Part shown: piece after piece, positions 6,543 to 11,599 of the stretch
How the letters are laid out: each line of letters opens with the position of its first letter
Numbering within the stretch: position 1 is the first letter of the stretch
Source: Bacillota bacterium
Lineage (GTDB): Bacteria > Bacillota > Clostridia > Acetivibrionales > DTU013
Reading direction: 5' to 3'
Length of the DNA: 11,599 bases
NCBI GenBank assembly: GCA_023409615.1
Contig: JAEYRF010000027.1
Location: 1-11,599 of the forward strand
Translations under genes and position numbers: made by a program
The notes under the pieces: model-generated
The model's database searches: none
What the model saw: only the letters and a program-made list of their open reading frames with translations
Told to the model about the DNA's origin: nothing

Positions 6543-6720
6543 ACTTTGCCCCCCTACCAAATAAAGGACCCAGCCATCGTCTTGCGTACCCGAGACTCCC
6601 GACGTGTTTGTCCCGCCAGGGCGCTGGAATACCCCAACAGTTTTCCTAACCGCACCCTCGCGGGGAATCCTCGTGTTATATGACGTTTCCTGCCCGCGAA
6701 GCCAGAGCACCATGGACAGC
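6543..6720 (-). other. GC-rich structured leader, possible group II intron 5' fragment
   Basis: This stretch is visibly richer in G+C than the AT-rich genes on both sides and is full of short complementary runs. On the minus strand GTGCGG begins at 6655, and GUGYG is the usual group II intron 5' end. It is followed by runs such as GGGTATTCCAGCGCCC and GGGACAAACACGTCGGGAG that look like domain I helices. It ends at the EFR1 ribosome binding site. No intron protein or domain V is seen. It could instead be an unrecognised cis-regulatory RNA for the EFR1 gene. Confidence 0.3.
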
Positions 6721-6746
6721 ACACTCTATAATAGACAGCTCCTAAT

Positions 6747-6760
6747 CAACTATATAGTTG
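6747..6760. promoter_or_regulatory. 14-bp perfect palindrome
   Basis: CAACTATATAGTTG is a perfect 14-bp palindrome in the gap between the methyltransferase stop and the EFR1 leader. Its symmetry and lack of a loop suit a dimeric regulator site better than an RNA hairpin. No matching copy was noticed elsewhere in the window. Confidence 0.35.
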
Positions 6761-6777
6761 CAGCGTGAGGGCAGTGT

Positions 6778-7617
6778 TTAGGTGGAGTACTCCTTAAGCA
6801 CTTTCTTCTTTTTAGCTTCTATGAACATGACATCATTACTTGTAAACTCGTTTTCAGCTACTAATTTATTATTAATTGATAGTAAAATAAACCCATTATT
6901 ATTTAATACCTCTTTAATACTATCTTCTGTATAGTAATGATCCCAAGTAATATACTCCCTAGGGCTTTCCCCCTCTTGAATTATTATTGTCCGTGACCCC
7001 CAAGCCTTTTGATCTATAAAATGCTTGACTTCTTCTAATATAAAATGAGGTTTATCACACCAGAATCCACCTTCATCTGAATAATGCCAATTTCTAGTTT
7101 CATGCATATTTTCACATAAGCCAGTTTTGAAGACATCGAATATAAAAATACCTTCATCCGATAGCGCACAATTGATTTTTTTGAGAAAAATAGACTGTTC
7201 TAAAGATGTTAGTGCACCAAAATCACAATAGATACATAAAACAGCATCGTATCCTATGCCAATATCATCTTTTATATAATCTGCACAATGATAATCTATC
7301 TGAAGATTATCTTCTATTGCTTTCTTTCTGGCGTAGGATAATGATCGTTGTGATATATCTATTCCGGTAACTAAATATCCCATTTTTGCTAACAATGAAG
7401 CATACAGACCGGGACCACAGCCAAGATCTAAAACTTTTCCTCCTTTAGGAATCTTTTTTATTATCCAATCAATAGTCTTCCCTATTGTTTTAATATTTCT
7501 ACTTGCAGCATCATTACCAAAGCCAAGGTGAGCATCTAGCATATTATTTGAAATATATTCATCTGTCCAAATAAAGTGACCACTTCTTTGATATAGCTTT
7601 ATTTCATTAAGAATCAA
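6778..7617 (-). CDS. Class I SAM-dependent methyltransferase
   Basis: Predicted 279-residue cytoplasmic methyltransferase with a Rossmann fold. Motif I is VLDLGCGPGL (62-71), the acidic residue after strand 2 is in VTGIDIS (83-89, D87), motif II is around YHCADY (109-114), post-strand-4 YDAVLCIYCDFGAL (123-136), and strand 5 is GIFIFDVF (156-163). The later EEVKHFID...REYITWDHYYT region is the substrate-side half. The substrate cannot be read from the sequence. The start is TTG at 7617, with GGAG 9 bases before it, and it overlaps the TGA stop of a preceding small frame in the TTGA arrangement, which points to coupled translation. The last residues, EYST, are encoded within an inverted repeat that flanks the gene; a natural C-terminus near FIEAKKKK is possible. 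Confidence 0.8.
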   Translation of the reverse strand: MILNEIKLYQRSGHFIWTDEYISNNMLDAHLGFGNDAASRNIKTIGKTIDWIIKKIPKGGKVLDLGCGPGLYASLLAKMGYLVTGIDISQRSLSYARKKAIEDNLQIDYHCADYIKDDIGIGYDAVLCIYCDFGALTSLEQSIFLKKINCALSDEGIFIFDVFKTGLCENMHETRNWHYSDEGGFWCDKPHFILEEVKHFIDQKAWGSRTIIIQEGESPREYITWDHYYTEDSIKEVLNNNGFILLSINNKLVAENEFTSNDVMFIEAKKKKVLKEYST

Positions 7618-7661
7618 TTAATATCTCTCCTTTCCAACAGTTTGCACCAGTACTCCACTAA
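6778..7661. repeat. Inverted repeats bounding the methyltransferase gene
   Basis: TTAGGTGGAGTACT (6778-6791) recurs in inverted orientation as AGTACTCCACTAA (7649-7661), with one base inserted; GTGGAGTACT is a perfect shared core. The pair brackets exactly the methyltransferase gene and its ribosome binding site. The left copy also contains the palindrome GGAGTACTCC. It may mark a small mobilised cassette, or be chance. Confidence 0.4.
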
Positions 7662-7808
7662 TGCATTTCTGGAATAATACCCCTTGAACATAACCGTCCA
7701 ATTTCTATCTCTGTACAACTTACCACCCTCATTCGTATCAGTTTTAGCACATAATATATAAATAATCTATGTGTGCACAATATTTCTATTTCTCTTGATA
7801 ATACTTAT
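7614..7808 (-). pseudogene. Small ORF with in-frame stop, before the methyltransferase
   Basis: A minus-strand frame of 65 codons starts at ATA (7808), where an ATG would be expected: GGAGG at 7813-7817 lies 4 bases upstream. It carries one in-frame TAG (7767-7769) and ends at TGA 7614-7616, overlapping the methyltransferase TTG start. The second half is protein-like (KLYRDRNWTVMFKGYYSRN, then ALVEYWCKLLERRDIN). An internal TTG or ATG could still give a short peptide whose end couples to the methyltransferase. This looks like a small partner gene silenced by point mutations. The product is not recognised. Confidence 0.4.
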
Positions 7809-7846
7809 TTTGCCTCCTTAATTTAATAGAATGTGTAGATAGGAAC

Positions 7847-8488
7847 CTACAACATTCTCCAGAATAAATTAGTTTCAGCGATAAGAAAACTAAGGATGAA
7901 TCCTATGGTAACCACCTTAATTATTTGCTTTGGAGACTGGTATAAAATAAAAATCATCGCTATCCAGAGTAACAATTCCAGTTTATATTTAATGTAAAAA
8001 TACCAAACTCCAAACCCGAAAGCCGGTCTTGAAACAAGCATAAATATTAAAGATGAAATGGAAATAGCAATTGTTCCTTTTCCTTTTGCATACCAACATA
8101 TGAAAGCCAAAAATGGCGAAACAACAGTCATGATAACCCAAATCATCATATATGATTTAGGAAAAAAACCAGCTATCCTAATAGTATAAAGATAATAACT
8201 ACCTACCATGCCTACGAAAAACAAAAAAACATTTATGGCAGACCTAACAGGTGATTTGCTATACACAGATATTAGCACCGCAAGAAAAATCCAAACTCCC
8301 ATACGGGAAAGAAAATTTCTTAAATCCAACACTTCAAGAAAATGTGGTAATAAATTACTGGCGGTTTCATCAAGCGCCTTGGAAATTACGCCTAATATAA
8401 CCCCCATGACAAATATTGATGCTGTATATAAAAGTTTTTTTGATAGTGGCAAATTTATTGGTCTCCGGATTTCATTCAAAATTTTCAT
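7847..8488 (-). CDS. Multi-spanning membrane protein of unknown function
   Basis: Predicted 213-residue integral membrane protein. Hydrophobic segments lie at about 19-36, 63-77, 83-102, 113-132, 138-153, 170-183 and 190-206, with positive patches in the loops (KKLL at 17-20, SKSPVR at 77-82, YAKGKG at 133-138). No enzymatic or transport motif is visible. The layout, with a conserved-looking loop SKSPVRSAINVFLFF, recalls DUF6518-like small membrane proteins, but I am not sure of that family. AGGAG lies 9 bases before the ATG. It is the first gene of the AT-rich minus-strand block, separated by 120 bases from the efflux gene upstream and by about 40 bases from the broken ORF downstream. Its link to the methyltransferase is position only. 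Confidence 0.65.
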   Translation of the reverse strand: MKILNEIRRPINLPLSKKLLYTASIFVMGVILGVISKALDETASNLLPHFLEVLDLRNFLSRMGVWIFLAVLISVYSKSPVRSAINVFLFFVGMVGSYYLYTIRIAGFFPKSYMMIWVIMTVVSPFLAFICWYAKGKGTIAISISSLIFMLVSRPAFGFGVWYFYIKYKLELLLWIAMIFILYQSPKQIIKVVTIGFILSFLIAETNLFWRML

Positions 8489-8608
8489 AAAGTCAATCTC
8501 CTAAAATATTATTTTATAATCAAGTCGCATAACCGAATAAACCTGTTTTTTTCATTTATGTGATTCCACTACCTATTCACACACCCACAGACCATTTTGT
8601 CTGTATCA

Positions 8609-9841
8609 TCAAACATTATTGATAAAGCGGTCGGACCTACCGTCTGCAGTCTTATCTGCTCGTATAAATGCTGCGATTAGGATAAGAGCTATACCAGATC
8701 CGACCATAATCCATTGTAACGGGATTGCATCTGCCATCGGTCCGAAAATTATCATTCCGATAGGGAGAAATCCCGAATACATCGACCCCATCAATCCAAA
8801 GACACGCCCTTGCATTGAGCTTTCTGCCTTTTCTTGAATCAATGTGGTTGTTGATGTCTGTATCAATGTAAGAGCAACGCCGTATAATACCATCATCACA
8901 AGGTAGAGGATAAAATTGCGGGCTATCCCCATACCGATTGCCATTGCTCCAAAACCGCAAAGACCAACCATAAGGGTTTTTATACGGCTCTTAAAACCTC
9001 CCCAAGTTCCCATTAACATTCCGCCGACAGCCATTCCTGCAAAGCCTACAAGTTCTACGGCCGTCAGATACCAATAAGTATCGCCATAAACACGGCTCAC
9101 CAATAGTCCTGCCATAAAGCCAGCAGGTACGCATAAAAGTACAAACAAGCCGTAAATGATCAGAAGTTTAGCTAATAACTTATCTGAAAAGGCATAGCCA
9201 ATTCCGATTTTCATATCTGCAAAAATAGATAGCTTCTCTTTAGGAGCTTCTTGCTTCGGTATCAACACACAGGATAAAATACCTATGCCAAACACAGCAG
9301 TCAGTATATCGACAAGAAGTGTTGAATGGAGCGTCCCAATGGTTAAAATAGCTCCTGCAGCGGCAGGGGCCGCAAACTGCACAATAGATTGCATCGTTGC
9401 ATTTATTCCGTTGTAACGCATCAAATGTTCTTCGGGAACAATCTGCGGAATAACCGCATTGACCGAAGGCGTCTGGATGCCTGCTCCGAGTGAACGAATA
9501 ACCGACATAATAAGCAATGCGCTAAGCATCAACGGCCCAGAGGGAATAAACGGCATAGTGCAAAACATCACGAGTGTAATCGCCGCTATCATTGCATCTG
9601 AGAGAATAATCAGTTTTTTTCGGTTGTATCTGTCAGCCCATACACCGCCAACAAATGAAATCAAAAACTGCGGCATATATGAGCAGACAGAAAATGCGGC
9701 CACCCAAGCGCCGCTCGAGGTTTCCAGAGTAACATACCAGACGATTGCCATCTGGACGAGTGTTGAGCCAAACAATGTAGTGCATTGACTGATTAGAAAA
9801 AGGATTGTCCACTTTTGCCAACTATTCTTTGACTTTATCAT
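8609..9841 (-). CDS. MFS efflux transporter, Mef-like (DHA3 type)
   Basis: Predicted 410-residue major facilitator with about 12 membrane spans, close to the roughly 405 residues of Mef macrolide pumps. The loop 2-3 signature is GGVWADRYNRKK (65-76). The segment IRSLGAGIQTPSVNAVIPQIV (115-135) matches the pattern in Mef(A) (RSIGTAFHTPALNAVTPLLV), and the second-half segment MQGRVFGLMGSMYSGFLPIG (343-362) matches the Mef pattern around GRVFSLIGS. It should export a drug or other hydrophobic compound using the proton gradient; the substrate is unknown. The start at 9841 has GGAGG 9 bases before it; an ATG directly abutting GGAGG is less likely. The start lies inside the end of the decayed GNAT gene (20-base overlap), suggesting coupled translation. 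Downstream, ACAGAC/GTCTGT (8587-8604) forms a weak hairpin without a U tract. Confidence 0.85.
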   Translation of the reverse strand: MIKSKNSWQKWTILFLISQCTTLFGSTLVQMAIVWYVTLETSSGAWVAAFSVCSYMPQFLISFVGGVWADRYNRKKLIILSDAMIAAITLVMFCTMPFIPSGPLMLSALLIMSVIRSLGAGIQTPSVNAVIPQIVPEEHLMRYNGINATMQSIVQFAAPAAAGAILTIGTLHSTLLVDILTAVFGIGILSCVLIPKQEAPKEKLSIFADMKIGIGYAFSDKLLAKLLIIYGLFVLLCVPAGFMAGLLVSRVYGDTYWYLTAVELVGFAGMAVGGMLMGTWGGFKSRIKTLMVGLCGFGAMAIGMGIARNFILYLVMMVLYGVALTLIQTSTTTLIQEKAESSMQGRVFGLMGSMYSGFLPIGMIIFGPMADAIPLQWIMVGSGIALILIAAFIRADKTADGRSDRFINNV

Positions 9842-10079
9842 TTTGTGCATCCTCCTTGTGTTTCGAAGGATGCACAAATCGCTTCGTTTGGATAACCGCG
9901 CATGCTACAAGCAATTCTCTTTCTGCAAAACCAAGTCGGTTATATTCGTCACGATAGTCTGTATCTGCTTTATCGCCTGTGTCGGCTGAAAAGCCCATAA
10001 TACTGATTGCCATACCCTCGTCCCGCAAAATCAAGGCTTTTGGGGCATGTGAAGCGATGTGCGTTGTCTGACCTTGCAT
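9822..10079 (-). pseudogene. Decayed GNAT acetyltransferase before the efflux gene
   Basis: Open frame of 85 residues with a good ribosome binding site (GGAGG at 10087-10091, 7 bases before ATG 10079). Its segment HAPKALILRDEGMAISIMG, ending in FSADTG, aligns with residues 176-200 of the AraC-GNAT fusion at 1909-2760. The next segment, DKADTDYRDEYNRLGFAERE, aligns with fusion residues 243-262. About 42 residues between them are missing, including the acetyl-CoA-binding motif. Near the end, ELLVACAVIQTKRFV stands where relatives have ELLTEFGYPTQ; reading one base over restores GYP, so two compensating single-base changes are likely. It cannot be an active acetyltransferase. It may survive as a translated leader coupled to the efflux gene. 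Confidence 0.7.
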
Positions 10080-10513
10080 TTTGCTTCCTCCTTTCCGATG
10101 TAATATTGTAACACGAAGAGACTTCTATCTTTTCATCATTCTTGCGGAGTTTATCTCTTTCGGAGATGAACTTTTTTGCTCCACTCAGAGTGTATTGACG
10201 GTCTCTCTTTGCTACTCGTTGCTCTCGGCTTTGTGGTTTCCGTTCAAGTTTATTTTCTCGAGAAAATGTTCCAGGCAATTTTAACAATAATATTTGTATA
10301 AATACTTATAAACCCTTATCTATGCTGACCATTAGCGATAAGAATATTACTCTCAAGTAAATATTAATAGCAAATCCATCCTTAGCTATTTTAGTCTCCA
10401 AGTTATTATTCATTTGTTTTATTTGGATTGTAATATTTCGTGTTATCTAACACTGTCAGTACGTTCTCATTTTTATTCCTCCACTGTAATATTTGATTGG
10501 AGGTGAACTGACA
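10080..10513. other. Divergent intergenic region with repeated words
   Basis: Region between the minus-strand GNAT/efflux pair and the plus-strand XRE gene. A minus-strand frame is open from about 10287 to 9970 and overlaps the GNAT remnant in another phase; it is rich in charged residues, has no ribosome binding site and is probably not a gene. TGTAATATT occurs three times on the plus strand (10099-10107, 10429-10437, 10485-10493). TAACAC occurs at 10109-10114 and again within the palindrome at 10440-10453. No strong sigma-A promoter was identified on either strand. Confidence 0.4.
10440..10453. promoter_or_regulatory. Palindromic candidate operator of the XRE regulator
   Basis: GTGTTA-TC-TAACAC is a perfect 6-bp inverted repeat with a 2-bp spacer, about 60 bases before the XRE start. 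A TAACAC half site recurs at 10109-10114 in the leader of the GNAT/efflux pair, and both lie beside a copy of TGTAATATT. Size and symmetry fit XRE dimer sites. Confidence 0.4.
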
Positions 10514-10837
10514 GTGGATGAATTACTGAAAACATTTGGCCAGAAAATAAAGGTCGCCCGACAGGCTGCCGGACTGACACAGGAAGAACTCGCCGAGCAG
10601 GTCGGAATCACAACAAGGTACATAATGGCCATTGAGAATGAAAACAAGCAGCCAAGCATGAAGGTGCTGATTAAGATTATCCGAGCCTTGAAGATATCTA
10701 CAGATAAAATCTTTTTCCCAGAAATCCAACACACAAACACCAAAAAAGAACACCTCATCCACATGATTAATCTTTGCGATGAACGTGATTTACAAGTAGC
10801 TGAGGCTACGATCAAGGCATTACTAGATACTAAATAA
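10514..10837 (+). CDS. XRE-family transcriptional regulator
   Basis: Predicted 107-residue DNA-binding protein. Residues about 9-66 form a Cro/CI-type helix-turn-helix: KIKVARQAAGLTQEELAEQV, then GITTRYIMAIENENKQPSM. The C-terminal 40 residues are charged and helical and may dimerise. The start is taken as GTG 10514, with GGAGGTG ending 8 bases before it; a TTG at 10493 lies before that ribosome binding site and is unlikely. The gene faces away from the efflux pair and stands alone between cargo and the right-hand element genes, with its own terminator. Such single regulators commonly control ICE or cargo genes. The palindrome at 10440-10453 is its likely site. Targets are unknown. Confidence 0.8.
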   Translation: MDELLKTFGQKIKVARQAAGLTQEELAEQVGITTRYIMAIENENKQPSMKVLIKIIRALKISTDKIFFPEIQHTNTKKEHLIHMINLCDERDLQVAEATIKALLDTK

Positions 10838-10839
10838 GT

Positions 10840-10875
10840 AAGAGCCATCTTCACAGAGGATGGTTCTTTATTATA
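10840..10875 (+). terminator. Terminator of the XRE gene
   Basis: AAGAGCCATC (10840-10849) pairs with GATGGTTCTT (10859-10868), with one G-U pair and a 9-base loop, followed by a TA-rich tail. It begins 2 bases past the XRE stop codon. Confidence 0.75.
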
Positions 10876-10975
10876 ATACAAAATATTTTTTCTCTGTTGT
10901 TAAAGCTCTGTTTTAAAGTGAGATGTTCACCTTCATGGTTCATCCTGAACCCTTCCATAGTCCATAAGCATGGTA

Positions 10976-11006
10976 GACCTTCCCCTTGGCGGGGAAGGTC
11001 CTTTTT
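10976..11006 (+). terminator. Strong plus-strand terminator facing the element genes
   Basis: GACCTTCCCC (10976-10985) and GGGGAAGGTC (10991-11000) form a perfect 10-bp stem with a 5-base loop, then C and five T (11002-11006). The polarity stops rightward transcripts. The minus-strand gene ending at 11014 would meet the same hairpin, but without a U tract. The 10880-10975 stretch before it shows no gene. Confidence 0.75.
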
Positions 11007-11013
11007 AGCTGTT

Positions 11014-11280
11014 TCAGGAATTCGTCTGCTTGATGTAGTACAGATTGCTGCTCTTGCCGCCGTTCTCTCTCCAGCGCTGCTCCTTATGGAGACGGCCGCT
11101 TTGTTCAAGATCTGTTATTGCACGTTTGACTGTGCTGCGCGACAGCTTCAGCTCTCTGGCAATGGTACCAATCGACGGGTAGCATTTGCCATCCTTGTCG
11201 GCACGGTCATGCAGGTACATATAGACAGCTCTTGCCCGGTGCGGCAGCTCTGAGGTATAAACGGATGTAAAGTAACCCAC
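11014..11280 (-). CDS. HTH_36-type winged-helix DNA-binding protein
   Basis: Predicted 88-residue protein. SELPHRARAVYMYLHDRAD (10-28) is the first helix, followed by a helix-turn-helix, YPSIGTIARELKLSRSTVKR (34-53), and a beta-wing (GRLHKEQRWRENGGKSSNLYY). This is the HTH_36 pattern found in replication-initiator-like and regulatory proteins of ICEs and plasmids. The start is GTG 11280, with AGGAGG 7 bases before it. It follows the upstream minus-strand gene by only 11 bases, and that gene's TAG stop overlaps this ribosome binding site, so the two form an operon. It probably belongs to the regulatory/replication part of the element, whose core lies to the right. Confidence 0.75.
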   Translation of the reverse strand: MGYFTSVYTSELPHRARAVYMYLHDRADKDGKCYPSIGTIARELKLSRSTVKRAITDLEQSGRLHKEQRWRENGGKSSNLYYIKQTNS

Positions 11281-11291
11281 AGCTTCACCTC

Positions 11292-11594
11292 CTACTCAAT
11301 CCGAACAGGTGCTTTTGCCCTGGACGGCATATCCGGCTCCATAACCTGCGAATGCAGAAGCCCGCCCGACGCAGCCGCTTCTATATCTTCTTCCGGCACA
11401 TCCACACATGCGGAATGGCGGCGTATTATTTCTTCCTCTACCTTTCGCCTGTCAGCATATTTAACCTCTCTGGCAGATTGCTCGGCAATATCATAAGGCT
11501 TGCCGAAGGTGATCCCCCATTCCGTAAACAGCTTCAAGCGAGTACGCATGGGGTAAACTCCGGTCTTTGTGACTATAAAATGACCCTTGGGCAT
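11292..11594 (-). CDS. Unrecognised element protein, possibly truncated by the window
   Basis: 100 residues from ATG 11594 to TAG 11292-11294. The sequence begins MPKGHFIVTKTGVYPMRTRL and is otherwise soluble and charged, with a helical stretch AREVKYADRRKVEEEIIRRH and a proline/alanine-rich end. No known motif is seen. The five bases of upstream sequence in the window cannot show a ribosome binding site, and no stop separates this frame from the edge, so the true start may lie outside. It shares an operon with the HTH_36 gene 11 bases downstream. Its composition matches the right-hand element genes, not the AT-rich cargo. Confidence 0.55.
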   Translation of the reverse strand: MPKGHFIVTKTGVYPMRTRLKLFTEWGITFGKPYDIAEQSAREVKYADRRKVEEEIIRRHSACVDVPEEDIEAAASGGLLHSQVMEPDMPSRAKAPVRIE

Positions 11595-11599
11595 TGACT

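Noticed and set aside
6543..6722. 60-codon N-terminal extension of the EFR1 protein
   Set aside because: It is GC-rich and non-flavodoxin-like, and a well-spaced ribosome binding site supports the ATG at 6542.
9970..10287. Minus-strand 105-codon frame upstream of the GNAT remnant
   Set aside because: No ribosome binding site, strongly charged low-complexity composition, and it overlaps the GNAT remnant, which has homology and a good start.
10976..11000. Origin of transfer candidate from the perfect 10-bp stem
   Set aside because: The T tract directly after the stem makes a terminator the simpler reading, and no relaxase gene is in view.

Overview
The window looks like part of an integrative conjugative element (ICE) of a low- to mid-GC Firmicute, most likely a gut-type Clostridia. 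The reasons are strong AGGAGG-type ribosome binding sites, frequent GTG and TTG starts, rho-independent terminators with U tracts, and element-type genes at both ends around a patchwork of unrelated cargo. Species cannot be named from the sequence.

Left flank (1-1630). A small sigma-70 region-4-like regulator (402-812, minus) of the type found in Tn916-like and related elements. Its long 5' leader begins with a recognisable cyclic-di-GMP-I (GEMM) riboswitch (about 1298-1386, minus), followed by an intrinsic terminator (1257-1281) and two further minus-strand terminators (1133-1164 and 900-945) before the start codon. A frameshifted micro-ORF lies between them. This possible second-messenger control of an ICE regulator is the most interesting item here.

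Cargo 1 (about 1780-4980, plus). An AraC-type DNA-binding domain fused to a GNAT acetyltransferase (1909-2760) overlaps a HelD/HelR-like superfamily I helicase gene (2753-4867) by 8 bases. A perfect inverted repeat sits just before the first gene. HelD proteins displace RNA polymerase from DNA, and some give rifamycin tolerance, so this may be an antibiotic-response operon.

Cargo 2 (about 5450-8490, minus, AT-rich). In order of transcription: an unknown multi-spanning membrane protein (7847-8488), a broken small ORF (7614-7808), a SAM methyltransferase with a TTG start (6778-7617), and an EFR1-type flavodoxin/2x[4Fe-4S] membrane protein (5451-6542). The EFR1 gene is preceded by a GC-rich, structured-looking leader that may be a group II intron fragment.

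Cargo 3 (8609-10079, minus). A Mef-like (DHA3-type) MFS efflux protein, preceded by and overlapping a decayed GNAT gene. The decayed gene resembles the GNAT half of the fusion in cargo 1 but has lost its acetyl-CoA-binding segment.

Right flank (10440-11599). An XRE regulator (plus) with a palindromic candidate operator, and two minus-strand element genes: a winged-helix HTH_36-type protein and an unrecognised protein that reaches the window edge. These probably lead into the replication/transfer module to the right. Several decayed gene pieces between the modules suggest the cargo zone has taken repeated insertions and deletions.
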